Shown here piece by piece: positions 25,718 to 34,175 of a DNA stretch of 34,883 nt; positions within the stretch are counted from its first letter, which is position 1, and every line of letters begins with the position of its first letter. The translations under genes were made by a program, and so were the position numbers. Source of the DNA: Rhizobiales bacterium UBA3584 (GTDB lineage Bacteria; Pseudomonadota; Alphaproteobacteria; Rhizobiales; Devosiaceae); contig DFMV01000059.1 in assembly GCA_002375765.1 (NCBI GenBank), positions 8,253 through 43,135 of the forward strand, written 5' to 3'. The notes under the pieces were generated by a model. The model had not been told where the DNA came from. It worked only from the letters and a program-made list of their open reading frames with translations, and searched no databases.

Positions 25718-26278
25718 ATGGGGACCACCGCAAAGAAGGTATTGAGCGAGACGTGGCTTGTGCGCGGTCTTGCGCAACGCTTTGTGCGCTGCAACCGAGG
25801 TGTGACGGCTGTCGAGTTTGCCGTCGTCGGCCCTGTGTTTTTCGCCTTCATCGGGGCAACGCTGGAAACCGCACTCGCCTTTTTTGCCGGTTATGCCCTC
25901 GATACGGCAATTATCGATTCTTCACGGCTGATCCGCACCGGGCAGTCCGCCTACATTTCCTCGGAAGCCAATTATCGGGAAGCGGTCTGCTCCAGGCTTT
26001 ACGGCTTGTTTGATTGCGATCAGATCCGGATGTCAGTGCGGGCAATCGATGATTTTGGCAGCTTTTCGATGACCGACCCCATAGACCCCGATAGCGGCGA
26101 TTGGACGATGGAAGACTCATTTGCCAGCGCCGAACCGCTTCAGACCATGATGGTCGAGGCCTATTACAAATGGCCGACATTTTTCAACATTCCGGGCCTC
26201 AATGCCGGCCAAACGGCCGACGGCAAGCGGCTCCTGGCGACCACTCACGTCATCCGAACGGAGCCCTTTACGCTATGA
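25718..26278 (+). CDS. TadE-like pseudopilin
   Basis: A 186-residue minor pseudopilin starting MGTTAKKVLSETW, with GGAG eleven bases before the ATG at 25718; a longer open frame lacks support. CNRGVTAVEFAVVGPVFFAF (about 25-44) is the TadE leader and membrane segment, with cleavage expected near Gly28 and Glu33 as the Glu5 equivalent. The periplasmic part has two Cys (in AVCSRLYGLFDCD) that may pair. It ends in an ATGA overlap with the next TadE-like gene, so the two are translated together, and CpaA should process both. Confidence 0.88.
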   Translation: MGTTAKKVLSETWLVRGLAQRFVRCNRGVTAVEFAVVGPVFFAFIGATLETALAFFAGYALDTAIIDSSRLIRTGQSAYISSEANYREAVCSRLYGLFDCDQIRMSVRAIDDFGSFSMTDPIDPDSGDWTMEDSFASAEPLQTMMVEAYYKWPTFFNIPGLNAGQTADGKRLLATTHVIRTEPFTL

Positions 26279-27078
26279 GCAGGCTCGGCAAACATTTAAT
26301 CGGCCCACTGAAGCAGATCGTGGGAGATCAGAAGGGCATCGCCGCTGTCGAATTCGCATTGATCGTTCCAGTGCTGATGTTGACCTATCTCGGAGCAACC
26401 GATGTGACTCAGGGGCTGGCCATCGATCGAAAGCTCGGCCAGGTCGCTTCCACAGTGTCCGATCTGGTGGCTCAGGAAGACGGGATCACCAGCGATCAGG
26501 TGCACGCATTCTTCGAATCCGGGATTGCGATCATGCGTCCGTTCGACTTCGAACGGACAAAACTGCGCCTCACCATCATCGAGGTGGAGGGCGGTTCGAC
26601 CACTGTAACGGGCGCAACTGCGCGGAATTGGGAGATCGAAGCCAGTAACGGAGAGACTTACGAGCTCCCTTCCAACATGGAGGCGCTGGCTGATGGACGT
26701 TATGTGGTCGTCGCTGAGGCAAGCTATGACTATACTCCCCTGTTCGGAACCGTCTTTGACAGCACGCTTTCCCTCCAGCAGCGCTCCCTGCATACCACAC
26801 GCAAGGACGTGGTCGACTTTGGCTTTTCGCCAGACGGTTCTCCCGTGAGCGGAGCCGAACCGCTCGAAGGCGAAGAGGAAGTTGTCGACGAGACCGAGAC
26901 CGGTGAAACGGGAGACGATGGCTCGACAGGCGAAGACGAGGGTTCATCTGGTGACGACACCGGTTCTTCCGATAGCGGCGATTCCACGGACGATGACGAT
27001 GATGATGACTCATCCGGCGGCTGGGGTGGTGGCTGGGGCGGCGGCTGGGGCGGCGGATGCTGGGGCTGGGGCTGTTAA
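26275..27078 (+). CDS. TadE/TadG-like pseudopilin with acidic and Gly/Trp-rich tail
   Basis: A 267-residue protein whose ATG overlaps the stop of the preceding gene. The leader and membrane segment (GIAAVEFALIVPVLMLTYLG, 21-40, Glu26) are TadE-like, and a periplasmic domain runs to about residue 190 (RTKLRLTIIEVEGG, ADGRYVVVAEASYDYTPLFG). From about residue 193 it becomes a disordered acidic Ser/Thr/Gly/Asp/Glu tail with a run of seven Asp. It ends in a Gly/Trp repeat of 20 residues (248-267) with Cys at 262 and at the very C-terminus. No von Willebrand domain as in typical TadG is present. The stop at 27076 is certain from sequence; the tail's role is unknown. Confidence 0.85.
   Translation: MSRLGKHLIGPLKQIVGDQKGIAAVEFALIVPVLMLTYLGATDVTQGLAIDRKLGQVASTVSDLVAQEDGITSDQVHAFFESGIAIMRPFDFERTKLRLTIIEVEGGSTTVTGATARNWEIEASNGETYELPSNMEALADGRYVVVAEASYDYTPLFGTVFDSTLSLQQRSLHTTRKDVVDFGFSPDGSPVSGAEPLEGEEEVVDETETGETGDDGSTGEDEGSSGDDTGSSDSGDSTDDDDDDDSSGGWGGGWGGGWGGGCWGWGC
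27019..27054 (+). repeat. Tandem 12-base repeat coding Gly-Trp-Gly-Gly
   Basis: Three in-frame copies of GGCTGGGGYGGY (27019, 27031, 27043); the last two are identical. A shift in copy number would keep the frame and change the length of the tail by four residues per unit. Confidence 0.85.
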
Positions 27079-27212
27079 TCGCTGTCACCTATCCGCCTTG
27101 CCGGAGTGTTCGTTCGAAGGGAGCCTAGCCCCATAATCGCGACGAATAGTGCCGTTGCAAATCGCGCGCCGACCTGACATGAAATCAGCTCACCCCCGGT
27201 CGGAGCCACCCA

Positions 27213-27830
27213 ATGTCAGAGCCTCTCATTCCCGTGTTCGATCTTGGCGGCGTTTTTGTCGACTGGGACCCGATGCACCTGTTCCGTAAGCTGTTTGCGA
27301 CCGAGCAAGAGGCTCGGTGGTTCGGGGAGTCCATTTGCACCAAGGACTGGAACCTCGAATTTGACGCGGGCGATATCTATGCGGAGGGCGTGGCGCGGCT
27401 GATTACGCGGTTTCCGCGCTATTGGCGCGAAATCCAAGCCTATGACACACGCTGGAAGGAGACCATCGGCGGTATCTTTCAAGGGACCGTTGATATCCAC
27501 AACGAGTTGATCGAAGCGGAGATTCCGACTTTTGCGATCACCAATTTCTCCTGGGAGAAATGGGTCTCCGTGCTCGACGAGTGGAGCTTTCTCGAAAAAT
27601 TCGACGGTGTTGTGGTCTCCGGACTTGAAAAAATGGTCAAGCCCGATCCGCGCATCTTCCGGCTGTTCTGCGACCGCTACGGGCTCGCGCCGGAATCCTG
27701 TGTCTTTATCGACGATAATCAGGCCAACGTTGTATCTGCCCGCGCGGTTGGCATGGAAGCCATCCACTTTTCATCGCCCGAAGCGCTGAGGGCCGAACTT
27801 ATCAGCCTTGGATTGCCGCTCAAGAATTAG
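27213..27830 (+). CDS. HAD-family hydrolase (YihX-like)
   Basis: A 205-residue HAD-superfamily phosphatase-like protein. Motif I is FDLGGVFVDWD with the nucleophile Asp10; the usual second Asp is Gly, as in the YihX/FDLGNV subgroup. Motif II is ITNFS, motif III Lys is in MVKPDPRIF and motif IV is VFIDDNQANV. The inserted cap is small and helical. A GTCGGAG ribosome site lies before the ATG. It converges on upp across a dispersed repeat. YihX acts on glucose-1-phosphate, but the substrate here is unknown. Confidence 0.85.
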   Translation: MSEPLIPVFDLGGVFVDWDPMHLFRKLFATEQEARWFGESICTKDWNLEFDAGDIYAEGVARLITRFPRYWREIQAYDTRWKETIGGIFQGTVDIHNELIEAEIPTFAITNFSWEKWVSVLDEWSFLEKFDGVVVSGLEKMVKPDPRIFRLFCDRYGLAPESCVFIDDNQANVVSARAVGMEAIHFSSPEALRAELISLGLPLKN

Positions 27831-27870
27831 AGCATTTCAGCGTTTCTACGAATCGCTTCAATTGCTCTAA
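27827..27870. terminator. Inverted repeat between HAD gene and upp, possible bidirectional terminator
   Basis: TTAGAGCA (27827-27834) and TGCTCTAA (27863-27870) are perfect eight-base complements around a 28-base loop. The left arm contains the HAD stop codon. No long T-tract follows, so termination is uncertain. The stretch belongs to the same intergenic element as 27882-27934. Confidence 0.45.
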
Positions 27871-27881
27871 GCCTTTGTTTT

Positions 27882-27934
27882 GTCGCGCTTCCGGACCGGA
27901 TAAGTGGTGCCCACTTATCCTGGAAGCACTCTAG
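27882..27934 (+). repeat. Dispersed intergenic repeat, copy 2
   Basis: Aligns with the minus strand of 62-113: GTCGCGCTTCCG at one end, GG-CCCACTT in the middle, CTGGAAGC at the other. It also holds an internal inverted repeat, GATAAGTGG / CCACTTATC (GATAAGTGGTGCCCACTTATC). The stop codon of upp (27931-27933) lies in its last bases. Confidence 0.8.
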
Positions 27935-28560
27935 CGCGTGCCGTACATCCGGTCGCCGGCGTCGCCCAGGCCGGGTACAATGTAGCCGTGTTCATTGAGC
28001 CTTTCATCGAGGCTGGCCGTGAAGATCGGCACATCGGGATGGGCCGTCGTAAAGCGATCAACGCCTTCAGGCGCGGCCAGAAGGCACAGGAACCGGATGT
28101 TGTTGGCGCCGCGATCCTTGAGTTTTTGAACTGCCGAAATAGCGGAATTTGCGGTTGCCAGCATGGGGTCGACTACGATCACCAGACGATCGGCGGCGTC
28201 GGATGGTGCCTTGAAATAGTACTCGACGGCCTCAAGTGTTTCGGGATCGCGATAGAGCCCGATATGGGCGACGCGGGCGGAAGGGACCAGATCCAGCATC
28301 CCGGTCAACAGCCCTTCGCCGGCCCGAAGGATTGAGGCGAATACCAGCTTCTTGCCCTTGAGCGTGGGCGCACGGGTCGGACCGACAGGGGTTTCGATAT
28401 CGATATATTCGAGCTCAAGATCGCGGGTGACCTCGTAGCACAGAAGATGCGCGATCTCCCGCAGCAGCCGGCGGAAGCTGGCGGTCGAAGTGTCCTTGCA
28501 GCGCATGATGGTGAGCTTGTGCTGGACAAGGGGGTGATCGACGATGGTCACGTTCTGCAT
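27931..28560 (-). CDS. upp: Uracil phosphoribosyltransferase
   Basis: Makes UMP from uracil and PRPP (pyrimidine salvage). The 209-residue length is standard. It has [18 protein letters not shown] at the N-terminus, [16 protein letters not shown], the PRPP-binding motif [11 protein letters not shown] and the uracil-binding end [13 protein letters not shown]. It is the last gene of the deo cluster and begins 27 bases after deoB. Upp fits this context because DeoA releases free uracil or thymine. Confidence 0.96.
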   Translation of the reverse strand: MQNVTIVDHPLVQHKLTIMRCKDTSTASFRRLLREIAHLLCYEVTRDLELEYIDIETPVGPTRAPTLKGKKLVFASILRAGEGLLTGMLDLVPSARVAHIGLYRDPETLEAVEYYFKAPSDAADRLVIVVDPMLATANSAISAVQKLKDRGANNIRFLCLLAAPEGVDRFTTAHPDVPIFTASLDERLNEHGYIVPGLGDAGDRMYGTR

Positions 28561-28587
28561 GATGGGGCCGCTCTTTTTATTTTATCG

Positions 28588-29808
28588 TTACAGGGCGCTC
28601 GTGCCGTGCTTTCCCGGCGCGATGCCCAGCCAGTGGGCAATTGTTTCGCCAATATCGGACAGAACGGGGCGCAAGCCAATGCTCCCCTTGTCCAAAGAGC
28701 GGCTAAATAACAGGATTGGCACCTGCTCGCGGGTGTGATCGGTGCCGGGCCATGTGGGGTCGTTGCCGTGATCGGCGGTGATGACCAGAAGATCGTCGTC
28801 GCGGAGCCTGGCGATGAGTTCGGGGAGGCGGCGATCGAACTGTTCGAGGGCGTCCGCATATCCGCCGGGATCGCGCCGGTGACCGAATTCTGTATCAAAA
28901 TCAACGAAGTTCGTGAAAATCAGAGCGCCATCGGTTGCCATGTCCATGGCTTCGAGCGTGCGATCGAACAGCACCATATTACCCGATGCCTTGATCTTGT
29001 GGGTGATGCCGCGCGCTGCGTAGATGTCGGAGACCTTGCCGATGGCATAGACCTGCCGGTCTGCCGATTTGAGGCGATCGAGCACTGTGTCTTCGGGGGG
29101 ATCGATGGCGAAATCGCGCCGGTTTCCGGTGCGTTTGAAGCTCTTGGCATCTTCGCCGAGGAAGGGTCTGGCGATGACGCGACCGACCTTTAGGGGGGCT
29201 GTGAACTTGAAGACCGTCTCGCAGAGCGCGTAGAGGTTTTCGAGACCGAAATGCTCCTCGTGGGCGGCGATCTGGAAGACTGAGTCCACCGAGGTATAAA
29301 AGATGGGCTTTCCGGTGCGGATCGACTCTTCACCGAAGTCCTCGATGACCTTTGTGCCCGAGGCGTGGGTGTTGGCGAGGGAGCCTTCAAGACCTGCGGC
29401 CGCGTAAATTTTCTCCAGCAATTCCAATGGGAAAGCGGGGTTTTCGTTGGGGAAGTAGCCCCAGGCGAAGGGGACCGGGACGCCGGCGATTTCCCAATGG
29501 CCCGAGGGAGTGTCCTTGCCGATGGAGACTTCGCGCCCGACGCCCCAACGCCCGCCGAGGGGGGTGTTGCTCAGGCCGGGCGGGACCGTGCCGGTGGAGA
29601 GCTCGGCTGCGGCGCCGAGGCCAAGACCGTCGAGATTTGGCAGATATAACATACCCTTACGGGTGCCTTCGATATCGCCACGGCCATCGGCGCAGGCCTG
29701 GGCGATGTGGCCGAGGGTGTCGGCGCCCGCATCGCCGAAATCGGCGGCGTCGGGGGCACCGCCGATGCCGAAACTATCGAGCAGACATAAGATCGCGCGG
29801 GGCATCAC
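28588..29808 (-). CDS. deoB: Phosphopentomutase
   Basis: Interconverts deoxyribose-1-phosphate and deoxyribose-5-phosphate (and the ribose forms). A 406-residue member of the alkaline-phosphatase-like superfamily. Metal-binding segments are [18 protein letters not shown] at the N-terminus and [20 protein letters not shown] near the end; [13 protein letters not shown] is also typical. Its start overlaps the deoA stop by four bases. It links DeoA's product to DeoC. Confidence 0.96.
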   Translation of the reverse strand: MMPRAILCLLDSFGIGGAPDAADFGDAGADTLGHIAQACADGRGDIEGTRKGMLYLPNLDGLGLGAAAELSTGTVPPGLSNTPLGGRWGVGREVSIGKDTPSGHWEIAGVPVPFAWGYFPNENPAFPLELLEKIYAAAGLEGSLANTHASGTKVIEDFGEESIRTGKPIFYTSVDSVFQIAAHEEHFGLENLYALCETVFKFTAPLKVGRVIARPFLGEDAKSFKRTGNRRDFAIDPPEDTVLDRLKSADRQVYAIGKVSDIYAARGITHKIKASGNMVLFDRTLEAMDMATDGALIFTNFVDFDTEFGHRRDPGGYADALEQFDRRLPELIARLRDDDLLVITADHGNDPTWPGTDHTREQVPILLFSRSLDKGSIGLRPVLSDIGETIAHWLGIAPGKHGTSAL

Positions 29809-31124
29809 TGGCCTCCCTTGGGCGGAATTTCACTATAGATAACAGGATGTTCAGGCGCATCCTCATCGATCACGTAAGCCGCGAGAAGGCGCCTTTCGGC
29901 CTCTGCGGCAGTGGCCTCGTCGCGAGCATGGATGCGGGCGATGGGGGTTTGCGGGTCGACTTTCGTGCCGATGCCGGCGAGGCGATCAAAGCCCACATGG
30001 TAGTCGAGCTTCTGATTTGGGTCGGTGCGTCCTCCCCCCAGAACGACCACCGCCATGCCCACTCCACGTACATCGATTTGGGCTACACGCCCAATGGACA
30101 CTGGGTGCACTTCCCTTACCACGCCCACTGGACCGGGCACATATTTTTCCAAATCGTGCCAGGACCCTAGCGCATTTGCCATGGCAAAAAACTTCTCGGC
30201 GGCGGCCCCGCTGTCGAGCGCAACCCTGGCGCGGATAAACCCGTCATCATAATCGAGAGCCATGCCACCGAGGACAAGTCCGTGGGCGCAAAGAGCCAGC
30301 GTTACCTCTTCGAGGCGCGGGTCGCGATGGGCACCGGTGAGGAAATCGATGGCGTTCTTCACCTCAAGCCAATTGCCCGCCGCAGAGGCGAGCGGCTGGT
30401 TCATGTCGGTTATGAGCGCACCGGTTTTCAGCCCCGCTCCATTGGCGACCGATACCAGGCTTTCGGCCAACCCGACTGAATCCTCGAGCGTCTTCATGAA
30501 GGCACCCGAGCCGGTCTTGACGTCGAGGATGAGGGCATCGAGCCCGGCGGCGAGTTTTTTGGACAGGATGGAGGCTGTAATGAGCGAGATGTTTTCGACA
30601 GTCGCTGTGACGTCACGGATGGAATAGAGCCGCCGGTCGGCGGGGGCGAGATCATCGGTCTGGCCGATAATGGCGCACCCTACGTCCTTGACCACCCGGC
30701 GCAGGGTGTCGATGTCGGGATTGGTCATATAGCCGGGTATGGAATCGAACTTGTCGAGCGTGCCGCCGGTGTGCCCGAGACCGCGGCCGGAAATCATCGG
30801 AACGTAAGCGCCGCAGGCGGCCAGGATCGGCGCGAGCATCAGTGAAACATTATCGCCCACTCCGCCGGTCGAGTGCTTGTCGATCGTGGGGCCATCGAGA
30901 TCGGACCAATCGAGCACGCGGCCTGAATCGCGCATGGCGAGGGTCAGCGCCACCCGCTCATTACGCGTCATGTTCTGGAAATAGACGGCCATGGCAAAGG
31001 CGGCGGCCTGCGCGTCGTTGACAGCGCCCGAGGTGAGTCCGGCGACGAAACCGGCGATATCGGCTGTATCGAGTTCAAGACCGTCGCGTTTTCTCGCGAT
31101 CACTTCCTGGGGGAGAAGGGTCAC
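29805..31124 (-). CDS. deoA: Thymidine phosphorylase
   Basis: Splits thymidine or deoxyuridine with phosphate into base and deoxyribose-1-phosphate. The 439-residue length is typical. The family signature [14 protein letters not shown], the phosphate site [17 protein letters not shown] and the C-terminal domain (about 340-430) are visible. A GGGGGAGAAGG tract lies just inside its 5' end, near a REP-like palindrome upstream. It overlaps deoB by four bases. It follows a 96-residue gene after 117 bases. Confidence 0.96.
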   Translation of the reverse strand: MTLLPQEVIARKRDGLELDTADIAGFVAGLTSGAVNDAQAAAFAMAVYFQNMTRNERVALTLAMRDSGRVLDWSDLDGPTIDKHSTGGVGDNVSLMLAPILAACGAYVPMISGRGLGHTGGTLDKFDSIPGYMTNPDIDTLRRVVKDVGCAIIGQTDDLAPADRRLYSIRDVTATVENISLITASILSKKLAAGLDALILDVKTGSGAFMKTLEDSVGLAESLVSVANGAGLKTGALITDMNQPLASAAGNWLEVKNAIDFLTGAHRDPRLEEVTLALCAHGLVLGGMALDYDDGFIRARVALDSGAAAEKFFAMANALGSWHDLEKYVPGPVGVVREVHPVSIGRVAQIDVRGVGMAVVVLGGGRTDPNQKLDYHVGFDRLAGIGTKVDPQTPIARIHARDEATAAEAERRLLAAYVIDEDAPEHPVIYSEIPPKGGQ

Positions 31125-31241
31125 AGAGAAGCCCCCCTCATCCGTCGCTTCGCGCCACCTTCTCCCCCGAGGGGAGAAGGAAGAAACAGCGAGTGCTTGT
31201 CCATAATGCCAAACTGTGTACCTGAGACGCGCAAACCGAGA
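31125..31241. repeat. REP-like palindromic element upstream of deoA
   Basis: CCTTCTCCCC (31158-31167) and GGGGAGAAGG (31171-31180) form a perfect ten-base inverted repeat with a three-base loop. The preceding CCCTCATCCGTCGCTTCGCGCC is typical of an abundant alphaproteobacterial intergenic repeat. It lies inside the deo cluster and may act as an mRNA hairpin. No gene is present. Confidence 0.7.
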
Positions 31242-31532
31242 TCAAACCTTGTGGAGCCGGACAGGAGATTTGGGCGCGCGCTTCAATATGCCCTTGGCCT
31301 CAAGATCGAGCTGGACGCATTTGAACCACCAGCCGGCTTTTTCGCCGCCGGGAAACAGGTCCTGGGGCAGGTCGGGCTTGATGGCGGCGATCAGATCGGC
31401 CGGGGTGGCGCCCGGTTCGGTTGTGGGAATGTGTTTCATCACCGCTTCGCGGACCGCCATGTATTTGGCCTTATCGACCCGCGTCTTGTGGTTGGGGGAG
31501 GTGAAGTTTTCGACTTCGATCTTCTCGTTCAT
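31242..31532 (-). CDS. 96-residue conserved-looking protein in the deo cluster
   Basis: A small soluble protein (MNEKIEVENFTSPNH), rich in Lys, with no membrane segment. The N-terminal region NFTSPNHKTRVDKAKYMAVREAVMKHIP looks like a structured helix, and the centre PADLIAAIKPDLPQDLFPGG and KAGWWFKCVQLDLEAKG suggest a winged-helix-like fold. It resembles a domain-of-unknown-function family (possibly DUF6958), from memory and unverified. The start has an AGCC-type weak ribosome site. It sits between the aldehyde dehydrogenase and deoA genes on the same strand. Function unknown; DNA binding is only a guess from shape. Confidence 0.7.
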   Translation of the reverse strand: MNEKIEVENFTSPNHKTRVDKAKYMAVREAVMKHIPTTEPGATPADLIAAIKPDLPQDLFPGGEKAGWWFKCVQLDLEAKGILKRAPKSPVRLHKV

Positions 31533-31583
31533 GGTTCAGGCTCCGATCTTAACCGCCCAGGTTTGCGTGTGTCGCGGCCCCTG

Positions 31584-31617
31584 CCCTGGATTCCGGGAAT
31601 AAACCCCGGAATGACAG
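31584..31617. repeat. REP-like hairpin between small gene and aldehyde dehydrogenase
   Basis: ATTCCGGG (31590-31597) and CCCGGAAT (31605-31612) pair around a seven-base loop, flanked by CTGG and GACAG. The pattern TGGATTCCGG...CCGGAATGACAG is a well-known dispersed proteobacterial intergenic repeat. No T-tract is present. Confidence 0.7.
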
Positions 31618-31659
31618 TTGGGGATGTGGAGAGGGCGTCGTCAAATTGCCCTTTTGGTA

Positions 31660-34029
31660 TCAGGCTCCGTACGGCACCCAGACATTTTTGATCTGGGTGG
31701 CTTTGCCTAGGAGGTAATCGCCCTCCAATGCCGGGTCGGCCCAATCGAAGGCAAGTCCGCGGGTGGTCCAGCTTTGCTTGACGTTGCCTGCCGAGAGCTT
31801 TTCGATTTCGGTGGAGTCTGCCAGAGAACCGGCGAACCAGATGCCGTCCACGCCATCGTGTTCGGCCAGGGTTGTGGCCAGTGATTTCGCATCGCCGGTG
31901 ACGATGTTGACGACACCGGAGGGGACATCGGAGGTTTCGAGCACCTGATAGAAATCGGTGACGGCCAACGGATAGGCCGATGAGGGGATCAGGACCGTGG
32001 TGTTGCCCATGGCAATGGCCGGGGCGAGCAGGGAAACGGCACCGAGCAGCGCGCTTTCGAGCGGGGCGGCGATGCCGATAACGCCAACCGGTTCGACCAT
32101 GGCCACCGCCATCATGCGGGCGGGCGGATTGTGAACGGCACCATCGAACTTGTCGGCCCAGCCGGCAAAGGCAAACAGCCGCTCGACCGAAAGATCGACC
32201 TCGCGTCGCGCCGCATTGGCCGACGCCCCGGTCATCGACCGGATGCGATCGGCAAATTCGGTTTTGCGATAGTCGAGATTTTCCCCGAGATAATAGAGCA
32301 CCTGGGCGCGGTTATGGGCCGTGGCATTGCTCCAGCCCAAGGCGGCGCGGGCCGCTTCGACAGCGTTGCGGATGTCCTTGCGGTTACCCTCTCCCACTTC
32401 GCCCAGATGCTTGCCGCCGGACGACAGGACGGACCTTGCATAGCCTGAATCGGGGCGGGCCTGCTTGCCGCCGATATAGAGCTTTGCCGTGCGGTCGATG
32501 CCGGTTGTTTCGCTTGTGTCGGCCGGGGTGGGCCGTTTCACGTCCGGGGCGGCTTTGAGTTTTTTCTCCCAGGCGGGCTTGAGGTAGGCGGCCATGCCTT
32601 CCCTTCCCCCTTCGCGACCGAAGCCGGATTCGCGATAACCGCCAAAACCCACCGCCGCATCGAACTGGTTGGTGGAATTGATCCACACGACGCCGGCCTT
32701 AATCTGAGGGGCGATATCGAGGGCGAGATTGACGTTTTCGGTCCAGACCGATGCTGCGAGACCGTATTTGGTGTTGTTGGCCAGCTCTACCGCCTCTTGG
32801 GGTGTGCGGAAGCTCATGGCGACGAGCACGGGGCCGAAGATTTCTTCGGACGCCAGCGTGTGGGCCGGAGAAATTCCGGTGACCAGCGTGGGGCGGACAT
32901 AGCACCCCTTTTGCGGCATATCGCCATCGGGCGAATAGAACTCGCCACCCTCGGCCTTGCCGGCCTTCAAAAGATCGAGAACCCGTTCGACCTGAACGGG
33001 GGCAACGAGCGCGCCGATATCGATGGATTTATCCAGCGGATCGCCGACGCGCAGGGTTTTCATGCGCTGCTTGATCTTGGCGATGAAGGCGGTTTCGATC
33101 GATTCCTGGACAAGAAGGCGCGAGCCCGCGCAGCACACCTGCCCCTGATTGAACCAGATGGCATCGACCAGCCCTTCGACGGCGCTGTCGAGATCGGCAT
33201 CCTCGAACACGACGAATGGCGATTTGCCGCCCAGCTCGAGCGAAAGACCCTTGCCCGAACCGGCAGTGGCGCGGCGGATGATCTTGCCCACCTCGGTGGA
33301 GCCGGTAAAGGCGATCTTGTCGATATCGGGGTGGGTGACAATGGCCTCGCCGGTATCTCCGGCCCCGGTGACGATATTGACGACGCCCTTGGGCAGGCCG
33401 ATGCGAGCGCAGATTTCGGAGAACAGCAATGCGGTCAGCGATGTGAATTCGGCGGGCTTGAGGACAATTGTGTTGCCCGCCGCGAGGGCCGGAGCGATCT
33501 TCCAGGCCAGCATCAGCAGCGGGAAATTCCACGGGATGATCTGACCGCAAACGCCATAGGGCACATGGTCGGGGAAGGATTTCCCCAGATGCTGGGCCCA
33601 GCCGGCATGATGATAGAAATGGCGGGCGACGAGGGGGATATCGATGTCGCGGGTTTCGCGGATCGGCTTGCCATTGTCGAGGGTTTCAAGAACCGCAAAC
33701 AGCCGGCTTTCCTTCTGAATCTGGCGCGCGATGGCATAGAGATATTTGGCGCGCTCAAAGCCGCTCAGTTGCGACCAGCCGGGGAACGCGGCGCGGGCCG
33801 CCTTGACGGCCTTGTCCACATCGGCTTTGCCGGCTTCGGAAATGTCGGCCAGCTTTTCGCCATTGGCCGGATTGGTCGAGGCGAAGGTTTTGCCTGGCCT
33901 CGTGAAATCACCATCGATGAAATGGCCGAATTTCCTGCCATGGGCCGCCAGCCAATCGAGGGCCGGGCCGGGCGCTTCGGGGGCCGGGCCGTATTCGAGG
34001 GTTTCAAAGATTTCCGCCACTTTGGTCAT
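31660..34029 (-). CDS. Two-domain aldehyde dehydrogenase in the deo cluster
   Basis: A 789-residue NAD(P)-dependent aldehyde dehydrogenase. The first half (about 1-500) is a complete enzyme: IPWNFPLLMLAWKIAPALAAGN, catalytic Glu265 in LELGGKSP and Cys299 in GQVCCAGSR. The second half (about 525-789) is a shorter copy of the ALDH cofactor domain (GVVNIVTGDAKSL, LYIGGKQARPDSG) without a visible catalytic Cys. This fusion is, from memory, common in rhizobia next to deoC. Here it probably oxidises the acetaldehyde released by DeoC. It is separated from deoC by 146 bases with a hairpin. Confidence 0.9.
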   Translation of the reverse strand: MTKVAEIFETLEYGPAPEAPGPALDWLAAHGRKFGHFIDGDFTRPGKTFASTNPANGEKLADISEAGKADVDKAVKAARAAFPGWSQLSGFERAKYLYAIARQIQKESRLFAVLETLDNGKPIRETRDIDIPLVARHFYHHAGWAQHLGKSFPDHVPYGVCGQIIPWNFPLLMLAWKIAPALAAGNTIVLKPAEFTSLTALLFSEICARIGLPKGVVNIVTGAGDTGEAIVTHPDIDKIAFTGSTEVGKIIRRATAGSGKGLSLELGGKSPFVVFEDADLDSAVEGLVDAIWFNQGQVCCAGSRLLVQESIETAFIAKIKQRMKTLRVGDPLDKSIDIGALVAPVQVERVLDLLKAGKAEGGEFYSPDGDMPQKGCYVRPTLVTGISPAHTLASEEIFGPVLVAMSFRTPQEAVELANNTKYGLAASVWTENVNLALDIAPQIKAGVVWINSTNQFDAAVGFGGYRESGFGREGGREGMAAYLKPAWEKKLKAAPDVKRPTPADTSETTGIDRTAKLYIGGKQARPDSGYARSVLSSGGKHLGEVGEGNRKDIRNAVEAARAALGWSNATAHNRAQVLYYLGENLDYRKTEFADRIRSMTGASANAARREVDLSVERLFAFAGWADKFDGAVHNPPARMMAVAMVEPVGVIGIAAPLESALLGAVSLLAPAIAMGNTTVLIPSSAYPLAVTDFYQVLETSDVPSGVVNIVTGDAKSLATTLAEHDGVDGIWFAGSLADSTEIEKLSAGNVKQSWTTRGLAFDWADPALEGDYLLGKATQIKNVWVPYGA

Positions 34030-34175
34030 TGTAGTCTCCTTTGCCTCACGCGCCGTATCGCAATTGGCATGACGCTATTCGCTATGCCAATTGCTGGCGC
34101 TCCGGCGGGGCGGCCAAAAAGTTGGCCGGGGTCCTCGCTGCGCTCGTCCGGCCCCTGCCAAACAAGCTCATTGTT
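34030..34175. repeat. Intergenic hairpins between deoC and aldehyde dehydrogenase
   Basis: GCAATTGGCAT (34060-34070) and ATGCCAATTGC (34084-34094) are perfect 11-base complements around 13 bases. CGGCCAA (34111-34117) and TTGGCCG (34122-34128) form a second hairpin with a four-base loop, followed by GC-rich repeat-like sequence. No T-tract is present, so they may be mRNA hairpins or an operator rather than terminators. Confidence 0.65.
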
